Assembly: GCA_037189645.1 (NCBI GenBank)
Contig: JBBCIY010000007.1
Span: 124,001 to 188,000 of the forward strand
DNA length: 64,000 nt
Direction: 5' to 3'
Origin: Taishania sp037189645
GTDB taxonomy: Bacteria > Bacteroidota > Bacteroidia > Flavobacteriales_D > Crocinitomicaceae
The translations under genes were made by a program, and so were the position numbers. Position 1 is the stretch's first letter. Every line of letters starts with the position of its first letter. Below the pieces are notes generated by a model that was not told the DNA's origin, did no database searches, and worked only from the letters and a program-made list of their open reading frames with translations. Below are positions 35,367 to 43,744 of this stretch, piece by piece.

Positions 35367-35450
35367 TAGCATAAAATTGGAGAATCTTCCATTTATTTTT
35401 TTTATACATTTAACTCAATAACACACAATCATTCATTTAATTAATCTATT

Positions 35451-37880
35451 ATGAAAACAACAAAATGTATCTTAAGCGTAGCTGCTTTCGTATTTTCAGT
35501 TGCTGTACATGCACAGAACTGGACTTCAGCCGTCAATTCCGGCGGTGCCAACAATCAAACTGCTACCGATGTAGCAGAAGGGAGTGGCGGAACCACCCTC
35601 GTTGTTGGTACGTACACCGGCGGCACTGCCACTTTTGGTTCCAGGACCCTGAATTGGGTGACAGGATCTTCCGACCCGTTCTCCACCACCCCAAATGGAT
35701 TCCTCGTCCGATATTCGATTTACAACAGTGTCTTATGGGCTACCCGCATTGTCTCCTCTGCAGGTGTTGTTATCAGTTCAGTAGCAACAGATAACAGTGG
35801 TAACATCTATGTTTGCGGCACTTATTCGCATATCTGTGAATTTTACAATGCTGCCAACCCCAATGCAACTACACCTGTTGCAACATTACCAGCTGCACCC
35901 AGTACCGGACAAATAACTCCACGAAGAGGATTCGTGGCCAAGTATTCTTCTTCCGGAACCCTGCAATGGGCCAGGAGAGGGTTTGGAAGTTCTGAAGTAA
36001 TGTCCGAAATAGCGGTTAGTGCTGATGGCAGCCAATTGGTATCAACAGGCAGAATTCATGCTCCTGATGCATCAAGCCCTGTCAGTTACGGGTCTTATGT
36101 TTTCTGGATGGATCCTGCAAACGGAAACTTCATTCGTGCTTACAATTATTCAAGTGACTGGACGTATACGAATGAATACAAAACTGGTTTGTGTATTGAC
36201 AATTCGAATAATGTCATCGTATCAGCCCGTATGGAAGGGACATCTTATGTTGTAAAGGGAGCAACCGGTAATATTACTGTTACCAGCAGCAGCGGGGGAA
36301 GACCTACGCTCTACGCAAAATACTCATCTTCAGGTGTGCTTTCATGGGCACGGGCAACAATGGGAACGATCTCATCTCCTAATTCCCTTCCTTCTTCTTT
36401 AATCGCTGATGCAAGCAATAATATTTATATTGCCGGATGGGCCGGTTCAGGAGCAAGTAACTATAATTTACAGTTCCCTTCTTCTTCAACAAGCTACGCC
36501 AATATCCCCATCAACACATCAGCAGCCAATAACGGTTATATTGTGAAGTTAAATTCCAGCGGATATGCAGTATGGACAAGTTATGCAAGAAACACAACAG
36601 CCTGGAAAGAAGCTATTTCACTTGCCAACGGCGGATGTAATTTTATTTATGCATGTCTTAACACCACAGCAAATCCTACGTATACAGATGCATCCGGTAC
36701 CGTAATTTCTCCGGCTATTTCATCAGGAGGTCTGGCCATTGCTCCTTTAAATACCAACGGACAACTACTTGTCACTACTCCATGGGTTATCAATGGGCTT
36801 AATCCTGCTACCCGCGCACAAATCGCATCTGCACGAAACAACACACTGAAATGTGCTTCCACGGCATACAACCCTATAACTATATCAACTACAGGAGGAG
36901 CATTAACTCTTACCCCAACTTCCGGTTCAAACGATGTCATTTTAGGAACAATCACTTATGGGGGACCGGCACCAACGGTTACATTTCCTGAACAACTGGA
37001 AGTTTGTGAAGGCTCCACCGTTGTCTTAAATGCTTCAGTTAACGGAACTCCACCGTTTACCTATACCTGGAGTGTTTTCGATATCACAATCGGTGATTAC
37101 GTTACCCTCGGAGCTTCCAGCTCAGCTACATTTAGTGTTTCTCCTTCGGTTTACGGTCCTTATATTATCACGTTATGGAGCGCCCGGTTTCTTAGCTTCC
37201 AGCTTACCGTAACAGACTGCAGCGGCATAACGGTTTCCAGTAATCAGGGAGTCCTTTTAAAACCTGGCATTCTCTTTTCACAGGTTTCCGGAGTCGATGT
37301 GTGTTATAAGTCCCAGATCACTGCACCAAATGCCGTGTTCTCTGTAAATGCACAGAATGTAACTTCCTTCTTGTGGCAATATAGTGCAAACGGAGGTTTG
37401 ACATGGACTCCCTGCGGTGCCGGATACTCAGGCGTAAACACAGCAACACTGACAGTTATCAACCCGACTGCACTTATGGACAATTATTTATTCCGATGTA
37501 AATTAGGAGGGTGCCCTGCCAGTACAGAAACCAACGCGGCACTACTGACTGTTACTCCATGTCCGATGCGTCCCGGTGACTTAGAAAAAACCATTTCAAG
37601 TACAGACCAGACAGTTCAGGATTCCAGGCTAAGTTTATATCCGAATCCAGCGAATACGACTCTTGAAGTCATATTTGAGGACGGTACATTCTCAGACAGT
37701 GAAAACACGATTTCCGAAGCTTATATTCTTGACATGACGGGAAGAAAAGTCCGCGAAATTCCATTCGGAAAAGGACATAATACATTGGAAGTTTCCGATC
37801 TTCAAAACGGAATTTACTCCTTTGTTGTACTAACGAATGGAAAAGTCATTGACCAGCAAAAGTTCATCGTTATGCATTGA
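35451..37880 (+). CDS. Large T9SS type A secreted protein with SBBP-like repeats
   Basis: 809 residues: signal peptide (residues 1-21, AAFVFSVAVHAQ), an N-terminal half with repeated SBBP/beta-propeller-like blades such as SSGTLQWARRGFGSS and DASNNIYIAGWAGSG, then two Ig/PKD-like domains (TFPEQLEVCEGSTVVLNASV and ISGVDV-type), and a type A sorting domain at the C-terminus (LSLYPNPANTTLEVIF, YILDMTGRKVREI, NGIYSFVVLTNG). It is exported across the outer membrane by T9SS and probably surface-anchored. Function unknown. A terminator follows. Confidence 0.85.
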   Translation: MKTTKCILSVAAFVFSVAVHAQNWTSAVNSGGANNQTATDVAEGSGGTTLVVGTYTGGTATFGSRTLNWVTGSSDPFSTTPNGFLVRYSIYNSVLWATRIVSSAGVVISSVATDNSGNIYVCGTYSHICEFYNAANPNATTPVATLPAAPSTGQITPRRGFVAKYSSSGTLQWARRGFGSSEVMSEIAVSADGSQLVSTGRIHAPDASSPVSYGSYVFWMDPANGNFIRAYNYSSDWTYTNEYKTGLCIDNSNNVIVSARMEGTSYVVKGATGNITVTSSSGGRPTLYAKYSSSGVLSWARATMGTISSPNSLPSSLIADASNNIYIAGWAGSGASNYNLQFPSSSTSYANIPINTSAANNGYIVKLNSSGYAVWTSYARNTTAWKEAISLANGGCNFIYACLNTTANPTYTDASGTVISPAISSGGLAIAPLNTNGQLLVTTPWVINGLNPATRAQIASARNNTLKCASTAYNPITISTTGGALTLTPTSGSNDVILGTITYGGPAPTVTFPEQLEVCEGSTVVLNASVNGTPPFTYTWSVFDITIGDYVTLGASSSATFSVSPSVYGPYIITLWSARFLSFQLTVTDCSGITVSSNQGVLLKPGILFSQVSGVDVCYKSQITAPNAVFSVNAQNVTSFLWQYSANGGLTWTPCGAGYSGVNTATLTVINPTALMDNYLFRCKLGGCPASTETNAALLTVTPCPMRPGDLEKTISSTDQTVQDSRLSLYPNPANTTLEVIFEDGTFSDSENTISEAYILDMTGRKVREIPFGKGHNTLEVSDLQNGIYSFVVLTNGKVIDQQKFIVMH

Positions 37881-37918
37881 TATTTCAATCATCTGAATTT
37901 CAGAATTAAGCACAGAGA

Positions 37919-37947
37919 AGGGGTTCAGAAATGAACCTCTTTTTTTT
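37919..37947 (+). terminator. Rho-independent terminator after the T9SS protein gene
   Basis: Stem AGGGGTTCA (37919-37927), loop GAAA, TGAACCTCT (37932-37940) with a run of nine T. Downstream bases 37948-38080 hold no gene. Confidence 0.85.
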
Positions 37948-38080
37948 GTTTGTAAGTATAAAATTTCCAACCCGTTCACAATGTTCCTGTAGCTCTCATT
38001 TCAATTAAAACCCGAAAACTAAGTCATTTGATCCATTGAATCCAAAATGGTCTGATGTTTGGCAAATTAAATGAGAAAAA

Positions 38081-38110
38081 GAAAAAAGCATCCAACTACC
38101 GCTGAATGCT
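38081..38110 (-). terminator. Terminator of tmRNA
   Basis: On the minus strand AGCATTCA and TTGGATGCT pair (one T-G) with a seven- to eight-base loop, followed by a T-run. It lies just after the tmRNA 3' end. Confidence 0.7.
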
Positions 38111-38121
38111 TCTGTCTTAAG

Positions 38122-38524
38122 TGGAGTCGGAGGGGTTCGAACCCTCGTCCAAACAAAGAACTTCCAAGCTTTCTACATGCTTATTTCCTGATTCATTTTC
38201 GTCATTGGATCGGACAGGAACACCCAGGACCAATGCTTATCCTCTGAAATCTCACACCGCCTCCGAGGTTAATTTGGTGCCAGCTTGAAATGGATGAACC
38301 TCCGTATTCCCTGCCCATCAAGCGGGGGCGCGGGAGAAGGTACTTGTCCGGCCTACTGTGCTTCGGCTCGGATTAAGCTAGATTTACATTCCGTAAATTA
38401 AGCAGCAAGTGCGTATGACGTGTTGTCATTTATTTTTTGAGACATGGGATTAACGAGCCACACCACAACGCTCGACATGCTTACACTTAGTCGTCGCATT
38501 CGCTGTCAAATCCAATACGACCCC
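38122..38524 (-). ncRNA. ssrA: Transfer-messenger RNA
   Basis: tmRNA rescues stalled ribosomes and adds a degradation tag. The tRNA-like acceptor pairs GGGGTCG (5') with CGACTCC (3', 38123-38129), and the T-arm reads GGGTTCGAACCC. The 5' region has TTGGATTTGACAGC as in other tmRNAs. A tag reading frame ends NDNTSYALAA then TAA (38398-38400), the usual ALAA end. The discriminator A is followed by CTT, so CCA is not encoded. A TAACTTTG promoter box is just upstream. Confidence 0.95.
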
Positions 38525-38534
38525 AGTGGATATA

Positions 38535-38542
38535 CAAAGTTA
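38535..38542 (-). promoter_or_regulatory. -7 promoter element (TAACTTTG) of tmRNA
   Basis: Exact TAnnTTTG on the minus strand, 10 bases before the mature 5' end of tmRNA (which is further processed). Confidence 0.55.
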
Positions 38543-38670
38543 GGCAATTAACCGCGATATTCCCCGGATTTTAACGATAATTAAACAAAAAGAGGTTCTT
38601 CGGGCAATTGCACCTCTGCTTTTAAGGCAGTTTTCAATAAAAAATCCTACATTCGTTCAAAATACCTTCT

Positions 38671-39345
38671 ATGGAAACCATCACCTGCATACTGCATTAT
38701 TTTGCAACACACCTGGCTGTAACCATCACTTTTGGTATAGCAGTATCTGTGATCTTTGCTCTGCTGCATAAGTATAAAAAGAAAAGGATTTACACGATAG
38801 CATGGATTGCATCCTCCCTCATCTTTGGCCTGTTTTTCCCCTTATTCGGAACACGTGTTACCAAACCTCTGATCAACAAACTTGGTAAAAACGGAACAGG
38901 GGTTGTAACATCCATCGAAAACACCAATAACCGGTTCAACAAACAACGGGTAGTGGAATTTTTGATTCTTCTGAAAAAAGAAGATGGAACGGTGACAGAA
39001 ACAAGCTTTCAAAGCTGGACAAATCTGCTGTATCCCAACGACGCTTCCTACGGTTTTCCTCAATCGGGGCAGAAATTCAGGATGAAATACCTGTCAAAAT
39101 ACCCCCAGGCGTTCATCATCCTGACAAATGATGACAGTCCGTATGCCAAAGCGGGAAAATGTGCAGAGCTGGGGAAAAAACTAAATGATGCGCGGATCAC
39201 GTATGAATTCGACACGACCAATGTGGTAAACGGGAAGAAATACGCAGACATTATGGAAAAATATGTATTTGAGAACGAATGCTTCCCGAACGATGAGCTG
39301 GAAGAGCACTACCGGAACGAGATCAAGCGATTGAGAAGACAATAA
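38671..39345 (+). CDS. Two-TM membrane protein, unknown
   Basis: 224 residues; two N-terminal hydrophobic segments (about residues 14-34 and 43-61), then a soluble domain with TGVVTSIENTNNRFNKQRVV and an acidic-basic C-terminal helix. The soluble part faces the cytosol or periplasm. No family is recognised. It is convergent with a DUF1573 gene 3 bases away. Confidence 0.6.
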   Translation: METITCILHYFATHLAVTITFGIAVSVIFALLHKYKKKRIYTIAWIASSLIFGLFFPLFGTRVTKPLINKLGKNGTGVVTSIENTNNRFNKQRVVEFLILLKKEDGTVTETSFQSWTNLLYPNDASYGFPQSGQKFRMKYLSKYPQAFIILTNDDSPYAKAGKCAELGKKLNDARITYEFDTTNVVNGKKYADIMEKYVFENECFPNDELEEHYRNEIKRLRRQ

Positions 39346-39348
39346 CAG

Positions 39349-39726
39349 CTATTTTTCTTCCGGGATCACATATACTTTTATCCGAAGCTTTTCTTCTTTC
39401 TTTTTAGTGTTGGTCTGCAACAGGATCGCCCTGTCCTGCCACTCCGTCTTTCCCCTGGAATCAAATGTAACTTTCATCTTATACGTTTGTCCAGGCAAAA
39501 CAGGATCAGTGGGTAGCACAACCTTGGTACACGGGCAAGCCACTTTGTAATCGCTGATGATCAGCGGAGCATCGCCGGAATTGGTAATTACAAATGTATG
39601 TGACAGCAATTCACCTTCCTTTGTATCTTCAAATTTATGAATGGCGTTATCCACTGTAAACTTAGGTGATTGTGCCAGTGATACGGTACTTATACTACAC
39701 ATTATCCAGACCAAAAAAGCTTTCAT
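39349..39726 (-). CDS. DUF1573-family secreted protein (copy 4)
   Basis: 125 residues with a signal peptide (residues 1-19, ending SLAQ) and one DUF1573 domain, an Ig-like fold common in Bacteroidota. It has TNSGDAPLIISDYKVACPCT and a CxC pair (CPC). It is the most divergent of four tandem paralogs. It has no TAnnTTTG box and lies 52 bases after copy 3, so the two are probably one transcript. Function unknown; secretion is inferred. Confidence 0.85.
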   Translation of the reverse strand: MKAFLVWIMCSISTVSLAQSPKFTVDNAIHKFEDTKEGELLSHTFVITNSGDAPLIISDYKVACPCTKVVLPTDPVLPGQTYKMKVTFDSRGKTEWQDRAILLQTNTKKKEEKLRIKVYVIPEEK

Positions 39727-39778
39727 AATTTCTTGTTTTTATCGTTTCATTTTCCGTTTCCAGAGGAGAGCAATGCCT

Positions 39779-40186
39779 TTAGTTACCTACTACTCTGCCT
39801 TTCACCCGCAACGCTACAACCGATTCGTTAACAGCGTTCGATGCAACCGTAACATATTTATCAATCACACCGATTCTGTGCGTGTCATACGTTACCTTTA
39901 TTTCACCTGTCTCACCGGGATTAACCGGCCCGCTCGTCCAGTCGGGGGTAATGCATCCACAGCTTTTTGTCACGTTAGAAATGACCAGCGGAGCGTTTCC
40001 CGTATTTTTGAATTCAAACACGGCGATCCCGTCTCCTCCCGCTTTCACCGTTCCGTAATTATGTACCGTTTTTCTGAACACAATTTTCGGACCATCTTTT
40101 TGCTCCGCTTTTTGCGCAATGGCAGTTGTCCAGCCTGTGCACAACAGTAGCACCAAACCCAAAAATAAATTAAAATACTTCATCAT
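39779..40186 (-). CDS. DUF1573-family secreted protein (copy 3)
   Basis: 135 residues: signal peptide (residues 1-25, ending TAIAQ), then one DUF1573 domain with FEFKNTGNAPLVISNVTKSC and the CGC pair. The start at 40186 has two adjacent ATGs. It has its own promoter element and a terminator lies between it and copy 2. Confidence 0.87.
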   Translation of the reverse strand: MMKYFNLFLGLVLLLCTGWTTAIAQKAEQKDGPKIVFRKTVHNYGTVKAGGDGIAVFEFKNTGNAPLVISNVTKSCGCITPDWTSGPVNPGETGEIKVTYDTHRIGVIDKYVTVASNAVNESVVALRVKGRVVGN

Positions 40187-40203
40187 TTATCCAACTGTTC
40201 ATT

Positions 40204-40211
40204 CAAAGATA
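40204..40211 (-). promoter_or_regulatory. -7 promoter element (TATCTTTG) of DUF1573 copy 3
   Basis: Exact TAnnTTTG, 17 bases before the start. Confidence 0.55.
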
Positions 40212-40257
40212 ACGAACTTTTATTTCTCCAACGTTTTCCATCCGTAACAGATGATTC

Positions 40258-40288
40258 AAAAAATCCCGCTGACAAGTGTGAGCAGGAT
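40258..40288 (-). terminator. Terminator of DUF1573 copy 2
   Basis: Stem ATCCTGCT / AGCGGGAT (one T-G pair) with a ten-base loop and a T-run on the minus strand. Confidence 0.65.
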
Positions 40289-40313
40289 CTTTCTACGTTC
40301 ATTGTCTCCGGGA

Positions 40314-40745
40314 TCAGTCAGCAGCAGATACAGCACTTCCTGTGCCCGGCTTTTCACCAACATTTCCTTTGATGCGCAATATTTTTACCGGATCATTGAC
40401 GGCATTGGAGGTAATGGTGACACTTTTATTGATCACGCCCTGGCGTTTTGTATCATACTTTACGGTGATACTGCCCGTTTTCCCCGGGTTGATCGGCTCT
40501 TTCGTCCAGGAAGGTACCGTACACATACATGATCCTTTTGCATTGGAAATGATCAACGGAGCGTCTCCCGTGTTTTTAAACTCGAATGTATACGTTCCGT
40601 CTGCCCCATTTTTTAATTCCCCGTAATCGTGCATGTCCTTGTTAAACTGGATCTTCGGACCGCCCGCCACTTCCTGGGCAGTTGTCGTGTTTACCGAAAA
40701 GATCGCCATGAATGCCATCGCCATTGAAAATAATACCCTTTTCAT
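40314..40745 (-). CDS. DUF1573-family secreted protein (copy 2)
   Basis: 143 residues, signal peptide ending TTTAQ, one DUF1573 domain with FEFKNTGDAPLIISNAKGSC and CMC pair, then KEPINPGKTGSITVKYDT. Most of it is identical to copy 1 by eye (roughly three residues in four). The two also share promoter sequence and leader length, indicating a fairly recent duplication of a whole transcription unit. Function unknown. Confidence 0.87.
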   Translation of the reverse strand: MKRVLFSMAMAFMAIFSVNTTTAQEVAGGPKIQFNKDMHDYGELKNGADGTYTFEFKNTGDAPLIISNAKGSCMCTVPSWTKEPINPGKTGSITVKYDTKRQGVINKSVTITSNAVNDPVKILRIKGNVGEKPGTGSAVSAAD

Positions 40746-40771
40746 TTTATCTGATTTTAAATTAATACAAT

Positions 40772-40779
40772 CAAATATA
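40772..40779 (-). promoter_or_regulatory. -7 promoter element (TATATTTG) of DUF1573 copy 2
   Basis: Exact TAnnTTTG, 26 bases between box and ATG, the same as copy 1. Confidence 0.55.
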
Positions 40780-40888
40780 GTGTCATCTCCGGCAAGAAAA
40801 CAGGAATTAACAGTGTATTAAATTCCTTATAACACTTTTAACAAACTGGTTAATAAGTTGTTAATTTAATATCAGGGACATCGTACCA

Positions 40889-40923
40889 TAAAAAATCCCC
40901 GCTTACCATTGTAAGCGGGGATT
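40889..40923 (-). terminator. Terminator of DUF1573 copy 1
   Basis: Perfect 13-base stem AATCCCCGCTTAC / GTAAGCGGGGATT with a four-base loop (40894-40923), followed by T on the minus strand. Confidence 0.9.
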
Positions 40924-40952
40924 CAATATATACAGATATTATTATCTATTGA

Positions 40953-41399
40953 CTAGTTTGCCGGAGCTCCTGAAGTGTTCACCGGAGCTGCACCTTCTGG
41001 CTTGGCACCAACGTTTCCTTTGATACGCAGCACTTTTGTCGGTTCGTTCACCGCGTTGGAAGTGATCGTTACGCTTTTGTTGATCGCTCCCGGACGTTTT
41101 GTATCATATTTAACCGTGATCGCTCCTGTTTTTCCTGGGTTGATCGGCTCTTTTGTCCACTCAGGAACTGTACATCCGCAAGATCCTTTCGCATTGGAAA
41201 TGATCAACGGAGCATTTCCTGTGTTTTTAAATTCAAAAGAGCAAGTACCATCACCACCATACTTCACATCACCATAGTCGTGCGTGTCCTTTTTAAATTC
41301 AATTTTCGGGCCATCGCCTCCGACTTCCTGCGCAAACGTTGTATTTACAGCGAAAGCCGCCATAAAAGTCATTGCCATTGAGAATAATACCTTTTTCAT
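40953..41399 (-). CDS. DUF1573-family secreted protein (copy 1)
   Basis: 148 residues with signal peptide ending TTFAQ and one DUF1573 domain. It has FEFKNTGNAPLIISNAKGSC, a CGC pair and KEPINPGKTGAITVKYDT, and a Gly/Ala-rich tail. It is the closest relative of copy 2. The CxC pair suggests an intramolecular disulfide or metal site in the secreted protein. It has its own promoter and terminator. Confidence 0.87.
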   Translation of the reverse strand: MKKVLFSMAMTFMAAFAVNTTFAQEVGGDGPKIEFKKDTHDYGDVKYGGDGTCSFEFKNTGNAPLIISNAKGSCGCTVPEWTKEPINPGKTGAITVKYDTKRPGAINKSVTITSNAVNEPTKVLRIKGNVGAKPEGAAPVNTSGAPAN

Positions 41400-41425
41400 T
41401 TTTCTTCGTTTTTAGTTTACAATAC

Positions 41426-41433
41426 CAAATATA
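41426..41433 (-). promoter_or_regulatory. -7 promoter element (TATATTTG) of DUF1573 copy 1
   Basis: Exact TAnnTTTG, 26 bases before the ATG. Confidence 0.55.
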
Positions 41434-41564
41434 GAACCAATTTTAAAACCTGTAGCTTATTTAACAGTGATTTAACAGAGTAAAGCTGAAGCCTAAAGGA
41501 CGAATCCGGAGGCCGGAAAGCAGCTGCATTCGTCGCAGAAATTCCGTTCTCTTTTGATTCCTGC

Positions 41565-42872
41565 TTAACCGATTCTTCTGATATCCGCTCCGATGTTATT
41601 CAGGCGGTATTCAATGTTCTGGTACCCTCTGTCAATTTGCTCGATGTTGTGGATCACACTTTTTCCTTCAGCGGAGAGTGCCGCAATCAGCAGAGAAACA
41701 CCGGCACGGATATCCGGAGACGTCATGGAGATTCCTCTCAGCGCGTGCTTTCTGTCCAGCCCGATAACGGTCGCTCTGTGCGGATCACACAAAATGATCT
41801 GAGCTCCCATGTCAATCAATTTATCCACAAAGAATAAGCGGGATTCAAACATTTTCTGGTGGATGAGGCAGGAACCTTTTGCTTGCGTTGCAACAACCAG
41901 CACAATAGAAAGCAAGTCGGGAGTGAATCCCGGCCACGGCGCATCCGCAATTGTCAGGATGGATCCGTCAATAAATGTATCGATCTCGTATGATTCCTGT
42001 GCAGGAATGTAAATATCATCTCCTCTGCGTTCCAGCTTAATTCCCAGCCTTCTGAAAACATTCGGGATGATCCCGAGATTCTCCCAGCTGACGTCTTTGA
42101 TCGTGATTTCCGATTTGGTCATTGCAGCCAAACCGATGAAGCTCCCGATCTCAATCATATCGGGTAAAATCCGGTGAAAACACCCTCCCAGGGATTTCAC
42201 TCCTTCGATGTGCAGCATGTTTGAACCGATGCCTGTAATTTTTGCGCCCATTGAGTTAAGCATCTTGCACAATTGCTGCAGATACGGTTCACAGGCAGCA
42301 TTGTAAATGGTCGTTTTCCCTTCCGCCATGACAGCAGCCATAACAATATTTGCCGTCCCGGTAACAGACGCTTCATCCAGGTGGATGTAGGTACCCTTTA
42401 ATTTCTTTGCTTCTACGGAATAAAAATGTTCCCCGGCATCGTAATTGAATTTCGCTCCCAAGGCAGTAAATCCTTCGAAATGCGTATCCAGGCGGCGGCG
42501 TCCGATCTTGTCTCCTCCGGGTTTAGGAATGAATCCTTGCCCGAAACGAGCCAGCAGCGGGCCGACAATCATGATAGACCCTCTCAATGAACCGGCTCTT
42601 TTTTTGAAATCTTCGGATTTTAAATACTCCAGGTCAATGTCCTTTGCCTGAAAAATGAACGTTCCTGTTTCCACTTTTTCAACCTTCACTCCCATTGCCT
42701 GCAGCAGGTTGATCAGCTTATTCACATCAACGATGTCAGGAATATTTGAAATGGTTACTTTTTCAGCTGTAAGAAGTGGCGCACATAATACCTGCAACGC
42801 TTCATTCTTTGCACCTTGCGGAATCAATTCACCTTTCAACGGTTTTCCTCCATAGATCTCAAAAGAAGCCAT
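41565..42872 (-). CDS. murA: UDP-N-acetylglucosamine 1-carboxyvinyltransferase MurA
   Basis: 435-residue cytosolic enzyme that transfers enolpyruvate from PEP to UDP-GlcNAc, the first committed step of peptidoglycan synthesis. GAKNEAL carries the conserved Lys22. The catalytic loop reads PKPGGDKIGRRRLDTH, so the position of the E. coli Cys115 (PGGCTIG) is Asp121 here. That is the substitution known to make MurA fosfomycin-insensitive (for example in Mycobacterium and Chlamydia). It follows the DUF4290 gene by 12 bases, and the two form an operon. Confidence 0.95.
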   Translation of the reverse strand: MASFEIYGGKPLKGELIPQGAKNEALQVLCAPLLTAEKVTISNIPDIVDVNKLINLLQAMGVKVEKVETGTFIFQAKDIDLEYLKSEDFKKRAGSLRGSIMIVGPLLARFGQGFIPKPGGDKIGRRRLDTHFEGFTALGAKFNYDAGEHFYSVEAKKLKGTYIHLDEASVTGTANIVMAAVMAEGKTTIYNAACEPYLQQLCKMLNSMGAKITGIGSNMLHIEGVKSLGGCFHRILPDMIEIGSFIGLAAMTKSEITIKDVSWENLGIIPNVFRRLGIKLERRGDDIYIPAQESYEIDTFIDGSILTIADAPWPGFTPDLLSIVLVVATQAKGSCLIHQKMFESRLFFVDKLIDMGAQIILCDPHRATVIGLDRKHALRGISMTSPDIRAGVSLLIAALSAEGKSVIHNIEQIDRGYQNIEYRLNNIGADIRRIG

Positions 42873-42884
42873 AGTCTGTTCGTT

Positions 42885-43526
42885 TTATTTTTTGAATTTC
42901 TTTTTCTGGTTCATTTTCTTTTTCGCATTATTGTTGTTGTTCCGCTTATTGTGAGCATTATTGGCTCCTATCTGGCGCAACAATGAGTTGGTACTTACCA
43001 GTTCATCCGGGTTACTCAAGGCTAATTCTCCTTTGGACAGCTCTTTCAGCTGATTGGCAATCACATGATTTTCCACAGCACCATTGTTATAGGCCAGGTA
43101 CTGGTATTTCATGAAATTGGACATTGTTCCTTTCAGGTAGTCCTTTTCTTCCTGGTTCTGAACTTCCCGTGCTGTTTCCAGGATCTTCTGGGTGTACTGC
43201 CCGTAATGCCCATAGCGGATCTTGCTCTTCGGGTATTCCATTAACTGAGGACGCTCGCTTAAAACTTCCTGGGTAGGGAGTTCATACGGAGAATCCACAT
43301 CCAATTTAAAATCGGACATAACGAACAGATGCGTCCAAAGCTTATGACGATAATCATCTACGTCACGCAGGTGCGGGTTCAGCTGCCCCATCACTTCAAT
43401 GATCGCCTGTGCCGCACGATTGCGCTCATCCCTGTTTTCGATTTCCATCGCATGTGCGATCATATTCTGCACATTTCTGCCGTATTCCGGCAACAGTAAT
43501 GGCCCCCTGGTTGTGTTGTATTCCAT
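42885..43526 (-). CDS. DUF4290-domain protein
   Basis: 213 residues; N-terminal YNTTRGPLLLPEYGRNVQNM and HLFVMSDFKLDVDSPYELP match DUF4290, a Bacteroidota family often next to murA. The C-terminal ~25 residues are Asn/Lys-rich (NKRNNNNNAKKK), probably disordered. It is the first gene of the operon with murA. Function unknown; a link to envelope synthesis is inferred from context. Confidence 0.87.
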   Translation of the reverse strand: MEYNTTRGPLLLPEYGRNVQNMIAHAMEIENRDERNRAAQAIIEVMGQLNPHLRDVDDYRHKLWTHLFVMSDFKLDVDSPYELPTQEVLSERPQLMEYPKSKIRYGHYGQYTQKILETAREVQNQEEKDYLKGTMSNFMKYQYLAYNNGAVENHVIANQLKELSKGELALSNPDELVSTNSLLRQIGANNAHNKRNNNNNAKKKMNQKKKFKK

Positions 43527-43676
43527 ACTTAGATATTCGAATCGCTTCGCTGTTAGATATTAGACAAAAGACTTACGTCTGTCCGGAGATCTAAATTACT
43601 ATTTTTTGAAGCGAACCTTCGTGTTTATTTTATTTTTATTTATCAATCTTGCAACTGGCCTGTATCTTTCCTCAAG

Positions 43677-43728
43677 AAAAAAGACATTCATGCCTTAGTC
43701 CACGCCTGCATGAAGTCCAACGTCTTTT
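43677..43728 (-). terminator. Probable terminator of purL
   Basis: On the minus strand AAAAGAC (43722-43728 side) pairs with GTCTTTT (43679-43685 side), with an inner CATG pairing, followed by a T-run. It lies between purL and the DUF4290 gene. Confidence 0.5.
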
Positions 43729-43744
43729 GACTAAGATCTAACCC

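Larger units (their letters stand above)
34881..35450. other. 570-base gap holding two gene remnants
   Basis: Contains an orphan N-terminal fragment on the plus strand and a MarR-family pseudogene on the minus strand, meeting near 35010-35025. The last ~80 bases before 35451 include a weak TACATTTA promoter-like element (35405-35412) for the T9SS gene. Confidence 0.6.

Noticed and set aside
35188..35409. 73-codon minus-strand ORF at the MarR pseudogene
   Set aside because: It is a shifted frame of the MarR remnant; only its ATG at 35366 may be the original start.
38581..38625. AGAGGT/ACCTCT inverted repeat as a terminator
   Set aside because: The stem is only six bases with a 15-base loop, and no gene on the minus strand ends there.
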